Shown: piece after piece, positions 1-8,184 of the stretch
How positions within the stretch are numbered: position 1 is the first letter of the stretch
Layout: each line of letters opens with the position of its first letter
The notes under the pieces: generated by a model
What the model was told of the DNA's origin: nothing
Seen by the model: the letters and a program-made list of their open reading frames with translations, nothing else
Databases searched by the model: none
Made by a program: the position numbers and the translations under genes
DNA from: Bacteroidales bacterium
Lineage (GTDB): Bacteria; Bacteroidota; Bacteroidia; Bacteroidales; VadinHA17
NCBI GenBank assembly: GCA_025358455.1
Contig: JANYJP010000028.1
Coordinates: 1 to 55,332 of the forward strand
Direction of reading: 5' to 3'
DNA length: 55,332 nucleotides

Positions 1-1277
1 GATTTTGATGCCAGTTGAAATTGATTTTCATACAGTTTCACCCTCCTTTGCGAATCCTGATACAAAAGGACAGCCTGATAATACTCTGACTGCAGGGCAT
101 TGGCAGTTGCCTGATAGTTTTCAGAAGTGGCTGTTTTCAGAAGTTCAGCTTCATTTTGCATCGCTGTATATTTTTTCCTGTAAATAGGTAAAGTAAGAAC
201 TACCATTGGCATTATCATGTCCTTTCCATTCATTGAGGATGTTGACATTGCACTTTTACCAATTACAGAATAATTAAGACCTAAACCGACCATCGGATAA
301 CCCATACGTGTAACCATTTTTTTCCTGGCTTCTAATGATTGTTTCTCGAAATCCAGCATTCCCAGCATAGGGTTATTTGCCAACATACTATCCGAAACAA
401 TTGTCAATGAAAATTCAAGAGAATCCCTGGTTATATTTTCATATGTATAGACCGATGTTGTTACCTTCCTGTTCAGGTATGTGTTAAATTGTGCCACAAT
501 GGAATTTCGTTGATTTTTCAGTAAAGCAATATTGTTTTCAAGGTCACTCGATTCGATTTGTATCCTGTATATATCTGCCAGACCGGAACTTCCTGAAGAT
601 GATCCCATTGTGTTCGTTTGCATGGGGGAAGACTGATTTGATCCTGAAGAACCTGTGGTGCTCTGACCTGCACCCATGATCTTCATTCCGGAAGCACTGG
701 CACTGACACCGCTGCTGCTGACAGATGAATTTGCTGTACTTTGAGATGATGATGGTGCATTTTCCAATGAAGCCGATTTGAATCTGACCAGGGCAAGCCT
801 TTCAATCAATTTAAGGATCTCAATATTCTTTTCTGAGATCCTGATATCCTTTTGAACTTTATATAGTTCGTACCAGGTTCTCTGAACGTCGTAAAAGACC
901 TGAAGCTTTGCATCGCGGAAAAGTTCAAATTTTGCCTTTGCCATCAGGCTCATCTCATCTTTTCCATACCTTAAAACACCAAACCAGGGAAACATCTGCA
1001 TTAGTCTTAAATCAGCAACCTGATTACCGCTTAACAGTTCCATCGGGCTAAGAAATATTCCTGCACTTAATTCGGGATCTGGCAAACTGCCAACCTGAGG
1101 TATCTTTTGCAGCGCTGCCTGATATTCGCTTAATTTTTGAAGGACTCCAGGGTTTTTTTTCGCTGCAATTTCGAGATATCGCAAAAGTGAATCCGGATAT
1201 TGCTGGCTGCTTGCAATAATCCAGCTTCCCATCGCAATAATTGTAATTAGTAATTTTTTATATGTTATCATTTTCAT
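1..1277 (-). CDS. TolC-family outer-membrane efflux channel, 5' part (cut by window edge)
   Basis: This is the outer-membrane component of a tripartite RND pump, probably forming the channel for the CusA-type pump just upstream. The frame stays open from ATG 1277 (second ATG at 1271) to the left edge, giving about 425 residues without a stop. It starts with a signal-peptide-like stretch, then long amphipathic helices typical of TolC (RTWYELYKVQKDIRISEKNIEI). The start overlaps the end of cusA by 20 or 14 nt, so the two are translationally coupled. An unusual Ser/Gly/Met-rich stretch of about 60 residues (around residues 168-230, bases 588-775) sits where TolC proteins normally have a short helical turn. 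The C-terminus is outside the window. Family assignment is confident; metal specificity is inferred from the neighbours. Confidence 0.85.
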   Translation of the reverse strand, partial: MKMITYKKLLITIIAMGSWIIASSQQYPDSLLRYLEIAAKKNPGVLQKLSEYQAALQKIPQVGSLPDPELSAGIFLSPMELLSGNQVADLRLMQMFPWFGVLRYGKDEMSLMAKAKFELFRDAKLQVFYDVQRTWYELYKVQKDIRISEKNIEILKLIERLALVRFKSASLENAPSSSQSTANSSVSSSGVSASASGMKIMGAGQSTTGSSGSNQSSPMQTNTMGSSSGSSGLADIYRIQIESSDLENNIALLKNQRNSIVAQFNTYLNRKVTTSVYTYENITRDSLEFSLTIVSDSMLANNPMLGMLDFEKQSLEARKKMVTRMGYPMVGLGLNYSVIGKSAMSTSSMNGKDMIMPMVVLTLPIYRKKYTAMQNEAELLKTATSENYQATANALQSEYYQAVLLYQDSQRRVKLYENQFQLASK

Positions 1278-4200
1278 TTTCCAATTGATTATTAATAGTT
1301 TGAGCAGCTACTTTATTTTTCCTGGTTACTTCCCCTTCTCTCCACATAGCCTGAAACAGGGGAACAACAAAGACTGTCATTACCTGAATTACCATTCCTC
1401 CAAATGTTGGGATTGCCATCGGAACCATTATATCGGCTCCTTTACCTGTCGATGATAATACAGGAAGTAAAGCAATTACTGCAACTGCTGTGGTCATCAT
1501 AGCGGGGCGTACACGCTTTTTCCCGGCCATTACAACAGCTTCACGTACATCATGGACTGTTGTTGGTTTCATATCTTCAAATACCTGGTGAATATAAGTA
1601 CCCATTATTACTCCATCGTTGGTTGCAATCCCAAACAGGGCAATAAATCCTACCCACACCGCAACGCTGAGATTTATTTGGTGCATCTGAAACATGTCAC
1701 GAAGATTTAAGCCTGCTACGGAGAAATTCATGAACCAATTCTGTCCGTACAGCCAGAGCATTATAAAGCCTCCAGAGAAGGCAACAAAAACACCGGAGAA
1801 GTGAATAAATGACGCAGTAATTGTACGAAATTGAAAATATAGTAAGAGCAATATCATAATTAAGCTCAACGGAACAACTATAGCAAGTCTTCGTGTGGCT
1901 CTCAATTGATTTTCATAATTTCCTGCAAATTTGTAAGTGACACCGGGAGCTAATATAATCTCTCCTGAATCGATTTTCCCCTTCAGAATCTTACTCGCCT
2001 CCTCCACTACATCAACTTCGGCTTTCCCTTCCAGTTTATCGAAAATTACAAAACCGACAAGAAAAGTATTTTCGCTTCTGATCATCTGAGCGCCACGGGT
2101 ATAATCAATTTCTGCAATTTCACCCAGCGGAATCTGGACTCCGTTCATTGCCGGAACGAGTATTCGCTTTATATCTTCCGGATTATCGCGCAGTTCACGG
2201 GCATACCTTACTCTTAGCGGAAATCTTTCACGGCCTTCAACTGATGTTGAGAGTGTCATTCCTCCGACAGCTACCTGCAATATTTCCTGCACATCTCTTA
2301 CCGTCATCCCATAACGTGCCATGGCTTCCCTGTTAAGTTTAATTTCAAGATAAGGAGCACCAACAGCACGGTCGTAGAAAACTGCTGATGATTTAATTGA
2401 AGGAACATCCTTTAATGCTTTCTCAAACATCATCCCTGCCTGTTCGATGGTAGCAAGATCAGGTCCATAAACTTTCAGTCCCATCGGAGCGCGCATCCCC
2501 GTTGAAAGCATTACGAGACGGGTTTCAATCGGTTGTAACTTGGGAGCTGATGTCAAACCCGGAATATCAGTGACTTTTACAATCTCCTTCCAGATATCAA
2601 TTGGTTTTTTGATTTGTGGCCTCCACTGACGAAAATATTCACCTTTTTTATCCGGGGAAAGACTATCGGAAGGAATAATTCTGAAAGCCTCTTTCTGAGG
2701 ATTGTAAACAGAATTGTTTTTCAGAAGGTAGTTTCCTTTTTTGTCCACTTTAAACTGCATCCTGTGGCCATTCTCATCCAGAATATATTCTGAGCGGTAG
2801 TTAATGGTATTTTCAAACATCTGGATGGGTGCAGGATCGAGTGCGGAATTAACACGGCCCCATTTGCCTACAGCAATTTCCACTTCAGGTATTGTTGCAA
2901 GCCGTTTATCAAGAGTTTCAATATATCCAAGGTTTTTTTCGATACTGGAATGAGGCATACTGGTAGGCATTAACAAGAATGAACCTTCATTTAGTGAAGG
3001 CATAAACTCCTTACCGGTACCGGGAAATGTTTTAACCGCTCCCTCCCAGAGAGCGTTCTGCCGGAAACTTTTCCATCCGGCTTTTTCAGCTCCTGTTGCA
3101 ATAAACCCAAAAATTTTATTAACACCCTGCCAGGCCAATAGACCAAATAATAGTGTAAATGCAGGGATCATCAGGAACTTCCATTTATTCTGTAAGGCCC
3201 AGCGAAGTATATTTTCGTAAAAATGTACCATTGACATCAAAGCGAGCAGAATAACACTTACAATTCCGGAAACAAAGAGGAAGTTGATAAATTCGCTGTT
3301 ATGAGCTCCAAGTGGCAGCCATTCTGTAGAAAGGTACCAAGTCGCAAACAAGACAGTAATAAATATGTTAATGTAGTTTGGAAACTCTTCGCGTTTTTCA
3401 GACCATCTGTAATCAAGAAGGTTATTTATTCCAACAGCTATTAATGCTAATGCCGGCCACATTTGCCAAATAATAACAAAAATGAAACCTGCTGCAATCA
3501 GACAACCATTCCATATTCTCTTGATTTTCTTTCTGTCAAAGGAGATGTTGAAGAAAATATGTACCAGCGTAGGTAAAACAACTATTCCAAGGATAAATGC
3601 CGAGAGGAGTGCAAATGTCTTAGTAAAGGCAAGAGGATGGAACAGTTTTCCTTCCTGTGCCTGCATGGCAAATACCGGAAGGAAACTTACAATCGTAGTT
3701 GCAATTGATGTAACTACCGCAGCTCTTACCTCTGTTGTTGCCTGGTATATTACGTCTAATAGCTTCCTGCCACGTATTCCATGGTTTTCAGGCATTTCGA
3801 GATGCCTGAGAATGTTCTCCACATCAACTATCCCGATATCAACCATAACACCAATTGCAATTGCAATACCGGACAGTGCAACAATATTGGCATCTATACC
3901 GAAAAAACGCATGAGTATAAATGTCATTAATACACCTATCGGAAGCAGACCCGCAACGATCATTGATGCCCTTAGGTTCATTACCAGGACAATAATTACA
4001 ATTATACTTATAAGGATTTCATGGGAAAGTGCAGATTCAAGAGTCCCTATGGTTTCTTTAATCAGTCCTGTTCTGTCATAAAAAGGAACTACCGTCACTT
4101 TTGAAACTGTTCCATCAGGCAGGGTTTTTTGTGGTAATCCTGCTTCGATTTCCTTAATCTTATCTTTTATATTGTTGATTACTTCCATGGGGTTAGACCC

Positions 4201-5145
4201 ATATCGAGCAACAACTACAGCACCTACAGCTTCAGATCCTGCCTTATCAAGACCGCCACGCCGTGTAGCAGGACCGAATGATACATGAGCTACATCTTTA
4301 ATACGTACAGGGATATTATTCCGGACAGCTACAACAGATAATTCTAAATCATTGAGGCTTTTAACATATCCAAGTCCCCGGATAATGTACTCAACATTAT
4401 TAAGTTCAATGGTTTCAGCGCCTATATCAAGATTGCTTTGCTTAACAGCATTCATGACATCCATAACTGACACATTATAAGCCTTTAGAGCGTCGGGATT
4501 AAGATCAACCTGGTATTCCTTTACAAATCCTCCTACAGATGCAACCTCAGAAACACCTTCAGCTGTTGAAAGGCTATATTTAACATAAAAATCCTGAATT
4601 GTCTTAAGTTCTGAAGGATCCCATCCACCATTTGGTTTCCCGGTTTTTGGATCCCTACCCTCAAGAGTGTACCAGTATATCTGGCCAAGCGCTGTTGCAT
4701 CCGGTCCAAGTGAGGGCTGTACTCCTGCAGGTAAGGTACCTGATGGGAGGGAGTTAAGTTTTTCAAGTATCCTTGATCTGCTCCAGTAGAATTCCACATT
4801 ATCTTTAAAAATGATATAGATAAACGACATTCCAAACATGGAAGTACTCCTGATTGTCTGAACGCCGGGAATACCCAGTAAGGCAGTAGTTAACGGATAG
4901 CTTATCTGATCCTGAATGTCCCTGGGAGAGCGTCCCATCCATTCCGTTGCCACAATCTGCTGATTTTCGCCGATATCAGGGATTGCGTCCACGGGTACCG
5001 GGTTACGGGGCAAGAGTCCCGACTTCAGATTGAAAGGCATAGTTACCAATCCCATGACCACAAAGGCGATCAAAAAGATAAAGGTAATGAGCCGGTTTTC
5101 GAGGAAAAATTTAACTAATCGGTTAAATATATTATTATTATTCAT
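1258..5145 (-). CDS. cusA: CusA/CzcA-family heavy-metal RND efflux pump, extended form
   Basis: Inner-membrane, proton-driven RND pump that expels metal ions through a periplasmic adaptor and TolC channel. N-terminal TM1 is followed by the porter-domain signatures (VDAIPDIGE, residues 52-60) and the TM4 proton-relay motif GVMVDIGIVDVEN with Asp436; the same motif class in CusA is GAMVDAAIV. It ends with a second RND half carrying TNDGVIMGTYI and MMTTAVAVIALLPV. At 1295 residues it is about 250 longer than E. coli CusA. Part of the excess is a hydrophobic block at about residues 540-640 (three possible extra membrane spans); more is a soluble insertion at about 760-860. Neighbouring Met-rich and HMA proteins favour Cu(I)/Ag(I) over Zn/Co/Cd, but the substrate is inferred. 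The adaptor gene is not seen in the window. Confidence 0.93.
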   Translation of the reverse strand: MNNNNIFNRLVKFFLENRLITFIFLIAFVVMGLVTMPFNLKSGLLPRNPVPVDAIPDIGENQQIVATEWMGRSPRDIQDQISYPLTTALLGIPGVQTIRSTSMFGMSFIYIIFKDNVEFYWSRSRILEKLNSLPSGTLPAGVQPSLGPDATALGQIYWYTLEGRDPKTGKPNGGWDPSELKTIQDFYVKYSLSTAEGVSEVASVGGFVKEYQVDLNPDALKAYNVSVMDVMNAVKQSNLDIGAETIELNNVEYIIRGLGYVKSLNDLELSVVAVRNNIPVRIKDVAHVSFGPATRRGGLDKAGSEAVGAVVVARYGSNPMEVINNIKDKIKEIEAGLPQKTLPDGTVSKVTVVPFYDRTGLIKETIGTLESALSHEILISIIVIIVLVMNLRASMIVAGLLPIGVLMTFILMRFFGIDANIVALSGIAIAIGVMVDIGIVDVENILRHLEMPENHGIRGRKLLDVIYQATTEVRAAVVTSIATTIVSFLPVFAMQAQEGKLFHPLAFTKTFALLSAFILGIVVLPTLVHIFFNISFDRKKIKRIWNGCLIAAGFIFVIIWQMWPALALIAVGINNLLDYRWSEKREEFPNYINIFITVLFATWYLSTEWLPLGAHNSEFINFLFVSGIVSVILLALMSMVHFYENILRWALQNKWKFLMIPAFTLLFGLLAWQGVNKIFGFIATGAEKAGWKSFRQNALWEGAVKTFPGTGKEFMPSLNEGSFLLMPTSMPHSSIEKNLGYIETLDKRLATIPEVEIAVGKWGRVNSALDPAPIQMFENTINYRSEYILDENGHRMQFKVDKKGNYLLKNNSVYNPQKEAFRIIPSDSLSPDKKGEYFRQWRPQIKKPIDIWKEIVKVTDIPGLTSAPKLQPIETRLVMLSTGMRAPMGLKVYGPDLATIEQAGMMFEKALKDVPSIKSSAVFYDRAVGAPYLEIKLNREAMARYGMTVRDVQEILQVAVGGMTLSTSVEGRERFPLRVRYARELRDNPEDIKRILVPAMNGVQIPLGEIAEIDYTRGAQMIRSENTFLVGFVIFDKLEGKAEVDVVEEASKILKGKIDSGEIILAPGVTYKFAGNYENQLRATRRLAIVVPLSLIMILLLLYFQFRTITASFIHFSGVFVAFSGGFIMLWLYGQNWFMNFSVAGLNLRDMFQMHQINLSVAVWVGFIALFGIATNDGVIMGTYIHQVFEDMKPTTVHDVREAVVMAGKKRVRPAMMTTAVAVIALLPVLSSTGKGADIMVPMAIPTFGGMVIQVMTVFVVPLFQAMWREGEVTRKNKVAAQTINNQLENENDNI

Positions 5146-5172
5146 GTTTTTTCAGTTTCAACGTTTTCATAC

Positions 5173-5204
5173 ATAATTCAGAGATAAAATAATTCAGAGA
5201 TTTA
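5173..5204. repeat. Tandem direct repeat upstream of cusA
   Basis: Two copies of ATAATTCAGAGAT start at 5173 and 5189 with a 16-bp period. They lie 28 bp upstream of the cusA start codon. Position and spacing are compatible with a binding site for a regulator or with an untranslated-leader element; neither is shown. Confidence 0.6.
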
Positions 5205-5234
5205 TAATAAAGTTAAACAAATTAATTTGATGAA

Positions 5235-5288
5235 GGAACGACTGTCTAAAATACTTCCCCTCAGATTCCCAGTATTGACAGCCGTTCC
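5235..5288. other. Long imperfect hairpin between HMA gene and cusA
   Basis: GGAACGACTGTC (5235-5246) pairs with GACAGCCGTTCC (5277-5288) with one G-T pair. The inner arms AATACT (5250-5255) and AGTATT (5271-5276) add six pairs after a three-base bulge, closing a 15-nt loop. No T-run follows on either strand, so it does not look like an intrinsic terminator. A role in mRNA processing or stability between the HMA and cusA cistrons is possible. Confidence 0.65.
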
Positions 5289-5292
5289 GGTC

Positions 5293-5334
5293 TGCATGTT
5301 ATTAATTAGTTTGCAAACTGTCTGTTTACATGCA
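5293..5334. promoter_or_regulatory. Concentric dyad, candidate operator
   Basis: The perfect 12-bp palindrome AGTTTGCAAACT (5308-5319) is flanked symmetrically, after 8 bp on each side, by TGCATGT (5293-5299) and ACATGCA (5328-5334). Both dyads share the centre 5313.5. Such nested symmetry is typical of dimeric-protein binding sites, but no regulator is identified. Confidence 0.5.
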
Positions 5335-5360
5335 ATTATTCAACGTTCCATTATGCGTAT

Positions 5361-5774
5361 TTACCTGATTCTTTCATATTTACAACAATCAAGCAAAGCA
5401 TTATAAGCTTTATCTTTAGCACTTCTGAGACCCGTATCATGGCCTGCCTTTACAAGTTTATCGCTTATATAATCCAAACTGGATTTACCAGTATCGTAAA
5501 CTACTGTAAGAAATTTAGTTTTAACATTCCAGTCAGCTGTTGTAGCGCCACGCGCCAGTGCAATTTTTTCAATCCGGGCTTTGCACATTTCACATTTACC
5601 CCATACTTTGAGTGTTTCAGTTTTGGGAGGCAGCATGGACATCTGCGAATTCATATTCATGTTTCTGTTCATGTCGGAACCTGATCCCATACTGGAGTGA
5701 TCATGCTGGGCAAATGCGGTTAAACTTAATGTGGCCATGAATATTGAGAAAATGAAGAATTTAAATATTTTCAT
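5361..5774 (-). CDS. Secreted heavy-metal-associated (HMA) domain protein 1
   Basis: Small periplasmic metal-binding protein, 137 residues. A signal peptide (to about residue 22, ending AFAQ) is followed by a His/Met-rich linker (HDHSSMGSG, then MNRNMNMNSQMSM). The HMA fold carries the metal motif CEMC (residues 61-64) within KVWGKCEMCKARIEK. A C-terminal extension of about 20 residues carries a second Cys pair (LLDCCKY). HMA folds of this type carry Cu(I) or similar soft metals; the linker Met residues fit the same chemistry. It is the paralogue of the gene at 7235-7588, and their signal/linker DNA is almost identical. It lies in the same orientation upstream of cusA, separated by 215 bp of structured DNA. 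A chaperone feeding the pump is an inference. Confidence 0.85.
   Translation of the reverse strand: MKIFKFFIFSIFMATLSLTAFAQHDHSSMGSGSDMNRNMNMNSQMSMLPPKTETLKVWGKCEMCKARIEKIALARGATTADWNVKTKFLTVVYDTGKSSLDYISDKLVKAGHDTGLRSAKDKAYNALLDCCKYERIR
5597..5716 (-). repeat. 120-bp near-identical repeat, copy A
   Basis: This block encodes the Met-rich linker and the start of the HMA fold of protein 1. It matches 7411-7530 with five differences that I can count in 120 bases (about 96% identity). Identity drops sharply on the HMA-domain side and in the signal-peptide side. Confidence 0.9.
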
Positions 5775-5841
5775 TTATGATTGTGATTAAATTATTACTA
5801 ATCCTTTTTTTAAATTATTTCTATTTAGTATTGAGAAGAGT

Positions 5842-5967
5842 TTAATGACATCCTGAAGAATGTTGATTCCTTCCGGATGATTGTCCATAATGAGAAGCCA
5901 TACAGCTGCTTGTCATTAACATGATAAATAATGAAACGGCTAATAAAACTTTTATATATTTTTTCAT
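5842..5967 (-). CDS. 41-residue putative lipoprotein in the metal locus
   Basis: This small gene is read directly from the bases. ATG 5967 opens a 41-residue frame ending at TAA 5842-5844. The product starts MKKYIKVLLAVSLFIMLMTS, a hydrophobic signal followed by SC (a lipidation-site-like Cys22). Only about 20 residues follow, rich in Ser, His and Gly and ending GCH. It sits between the Met-rich lipoprotein and HMA protein 1 in the same orientation, so it may be part of the same transcript. His and Cys in such a short exposed tail suggest metal binding; this is inference. I recognise no named family. Confidence 0.6.
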   Translation of the reverse strand: MKKYIKVLLAVSLFIMLMTSSCMASHYGQSSGRNQHSSGCH

Positions 5968-6021
5968 TTTGATTCTTTATTAAATTAAAAAGTAAAAAGG
6001 ATTTAAATTATGTAATTATTG

Positions 6022-7215
6022 TTATTTATACCTGATAATTAGACCACCAGGTTTTTCACCAACAGATACCTTCATAACTTCTTTGAATCCGACAACGTCG
6101 ACTACCGAAACCGAATTTTCATCCTGATTTGTAACATAACATGTATTGCCATCTTTAGAAAAAGTCATTGCGCCTGCACCGCTTCCTACGTTTACTGATC
6201 CCCCATAATTGTAAGCATTTCCATTTTGAAACCAGTAATGAATTTTAGCACTAAGAGGATCTGAGACCCACAATTGGCTCATCATTGAATTTCTGCTAAC
6301 CATTCCAGGAGTAAATCCAATCTGAATTGAATCAGACAAAATGTTATTCATAGTATTGACAATTCCTATAGAATGGTTTTTTTCATTATCGATGTACATC
6401 ATTCCGTGCATTCCGGGAAATGCACCTATCGTACCCTGTCCGGTATTTATAGTATCGGTAATCAATTTCGTAATAGCATCAATTACAGTGACCGAGCCTG
6501 ACATTCCATTTGCGATAAATATCTTTTTACCATCATCCGAAAATGTAATTCCAGCAGGCATATTGCCTACAGTCACAGAGTTTATAAGATTGTAGGAATC
6601 AACACTAAACACATTTACTTTTCCAACAGGCATCATAAGAGTTGTCCAGATCTCCTTTCCATCAGCAGAGAAGATCGCATCATAAGGCATTCCTTCGAGG
6701 CTAATTTCTTTAAGCAGATCTCCTGTAATTGCATCAAGTATCAAAATCTTACCCTGCATTTGCACCAGATCTGTTGTGATCGTGGTAGAATTTCCATTAT
6801 AATGCTGATACATCATACCCCCCATATCTCCGTTGGAAGTAGTGGCCTGCATCATTTCATATCCACCTTTAAAATCCATTCCCGGCTCAGTTATAGCCAG
6901 TTTACTCTTATCAGGTGATAGAGAAATATGAAAAGGCCATGAATTATTGTTGGCAGTACTACCATTCATCATACTTCCGTCCATCATTGTTCCACCCATC
7001 ATACTGGTTACTGCCCCCAGGTTTATCGTTTTTTGGACTTTATCAGTCGTAAGGTTAATTACAGATAAAGAGTTACCGGCCCGGTTAACGACATATAGAG
7101 CATCGTAAGTGACAGGTTTAGTGTCAGAAGCATTTATTCCTTCATTCTTCGTGCATGAGTATAGTAAAATGGCGCCAAGAGCTGCACCAAAGATTATTAT
7201 ATTTAAGTTTTTCAT
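6022..7215 (-). CDS. Met-rich YncE-like beta-propeller lipoprotein
   Basis: 397-residue lipoprotein: signal with lipobox LYSC (Cys21), then repeats of the YVTN/YncE type (ALYVVNRAGNSLSVINLTTD, KIFIANGMSGSVTVIDAITK, CYVTNQDENSVSVVDV) forming a beta-propeller. Unusual Met clusters are inserted: SMMGGTMMDGSMMNGS (about residues 71-86), GDMGGMMYQHY (about 129-139), MHGMMY and NSMMSQ. Met clusters bind Cu(I)/Ag(I) in periplasmic proteins such as CusF/CusB and PcoA. The gene is 19 bp downstream of HMA gene 2 and probably co-transcribed with it. A role as surface metal sink or sensor is inferred; the propeller family itself has no single function. Confidence 0.85.
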   Translation of the reverse strand: MKNLNIIIFGAALGAILLYSCTKNEGINASDTKPVTYDALYVVNRAGNSLSVINLTTDKVQKTINLGAVTSMMGGTMMDGSMMNGSTANNNSWPFHISLSPDKSKLAITEPGMDFKGGYEMMQATTSNGDMGGMMYQHYNGNSTTITTDLVQMQGKILILDAITGDLLKEISLEGMPYDAIFSADGKEIWTTLMMPVGKVNVFSVDSYNLINSVTVGNMPAGITFSDDGKKIFIANGMSGSVTVIDAITKLITDTINTGQGTIGAFPGMHGMMYIDNEKNHSIGIVNTMNNILSDSIQIGFTPGMVSRNSMMSQLWVSDPLSAKIHYWFQNGNAYNYGGSVNVGSGAGAMTFSKDGNTCYVTNQDENSVSVVDVVGFKEVMKVSVGEKPGGLIIRYK

Positions 7216-7234
7216 GAGTATTAAATTTATTCGT

Positions 7235-7588
7235 TTATATTATTTCAGTGTCGTGTCCGACTGCAGCCAGTTTTTTGCTTAAGGCATCCGTATTGGTTTT
7301 GGCCGGATCGAAGGTCACTGTAAGTAAGTTGGTTTTGATATTCCAGTCTACACTAATTGCACCTTCGCCCTTAACTGCCTTTTCAATACGCCTTTTGCAC
7401 AGATCGCAGTTACCCCATACTTTAAGTGTTTCAGTTTTGGGAGGAAGCATGGACATCTGCGAATTCATATTCATGTTTCTGTTCATGTCGGAACCTGATC
7501 CCATACTTGACTGATCATGCTGGGCAGATGTTGTTACATCCAGAATGGCAGCAAATATTACCGTAAGAAAAATTCTTAATGTTATCAT
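7235..7588 (-). CDS. Secreted heavy-metal-associated (HMA) domain protein 2
   Basis: 117-residue paralogue of the gene at 5361-5774: signal peptide, His/Met-rich linker with MNRNMNMNSQMSM, and HMA fold with metal motif CDLC at residues 61-64, the same register as protein 1. It ends at GHDTEII and lacks the Cys-pair tail of protein 1. The ferredoxin-like HMA half has diverged in many residues while the linker DNA is nearly unchanged. It likely binds Cu(I) or a related soft metal in the periplasm. It probably starts the transcript that continues into the Met-rich propeller gene; I see no clear TAnnTTTG box directly upstream. Confidence 0.85.
   Translation of the reverse strand: MITLRIFLTVIFAAILDVTTSAQHDQSSMGSGSDMNRNMNMNSQMSMLPPKTETLKVWGNCDLCKRRIEKAVKGEGAISVDWNIKTNLLTVTFDPAKTNTDALSKKLAAVGHDTEII
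7411..7530 (-). repeat. 120-bp near-identical repeat, copy B
   Basis: This is the partner of 5597-5716. It encodes the same Met-rich linker in HMA protein 2. Five mismatches are visible over the aligned 120 bases. Confidence 0.9.
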
Positions 7589-7694
7589 TGAATTGAATAT
7601 AAATATTGTAAATACTTAAAGACTAATTGAAAAGAATAGCATAATGCAAATGAGATTTATTTCTCAATTGCAATACAGGAGAGGATGGAGAAAT

Positions 7695-8114
7695 TCAAAT
7701 ACGGAATACACAAATGCTGGAGAGGTCCACATGGGTGGACATCAAAGCCCCTGGAGGACTTACATTCGAATATAAAAGATAAGTATCTGTTTGAGATTTG
7801 GCTGATAAGGCTACCGGAATTGCCAGAACCTGAAAATTGTACTGATATGATTCCGGAACAAAAGAATATGTGGGTGTGTAATTACTACTGATTCCACAAA
7901 AGGTTACAGCGTCATCACAGCAATGATTAGTAAAATTAGTCCCCTGAAGAGGGATTTCCTCTTCTGAGCATGTCATACAGCAAGAAGCTAATTTGCCGGA
8001 AAGCGAAACCATTGTGGTCGCTCCTTTCCCTTCACAATAATGCATTGCGACAGAAATGTGCAACATTGTGACTACCATTAGGAGTGAAAGGGATATGGAA
8101 AATACCTTCTTCAT
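7695..8114 (-). CDS. HYC_CC_PP family secreted protein
   Basis: 139-residue protein with an N-terminal signal peptide. It matches the Bacteroidota family named after its motifs: HYC (residues 25-27), Cys pairs in SCCMTC (about 44-49) and HCCDD (about 64-68), and a late PPG (SPPGAL). The function is not established; it occurs next to HMA-domain proteins and metal pumps. The conserved Cys and His residues suggest metal binding. It is the first gene of the minus-strand metal cluster and has its own promoter-like element upstream. The 106 bp before HMA gene 2 show no strong terminator. Confidence 0.85.
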   Translation of the reverse strand: MKKVFSISLSLLMVVTMLHISVAMHYCEGKGATTMVSLSGKLASCCMTCSEEEIPLQGTNFTNHCCDDAVTFCGISSNYTPTYSFVPESYQYNFQVLAIPVALSAKSQTDTYLLYSNVSPPGALMSTHVDLSSICVFRI

Positions 8115-8150
8115 TAATTATTATAACAGATATCTTTAAAAATTGTTTTG

Positions 8151-8184
8151 CAAAGCTATACAATTAAAATCTTATATTTTCAAA
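8151..8184 (-). promoter_or_regulatory. Promoter candidate for the HYC_CC_PP gene
   Basis: On the minus strand the -7 box TAGCTTTG (8151-8158) matches the Bacteroidota consensus TAnnTTTG. TTTG (8181-8184) lies 22 bp upstream as the -33 element, close to the usual 19-21 bp. The box is about 37 bp before the start codon. Confidence 0.55.

Noticed and set aside
3482-4081. 199-codon plus-strand ORF
   Set aside because: It lies entirely opposite the cusA coding sequence and has no family features; it is a shadow of that gene.
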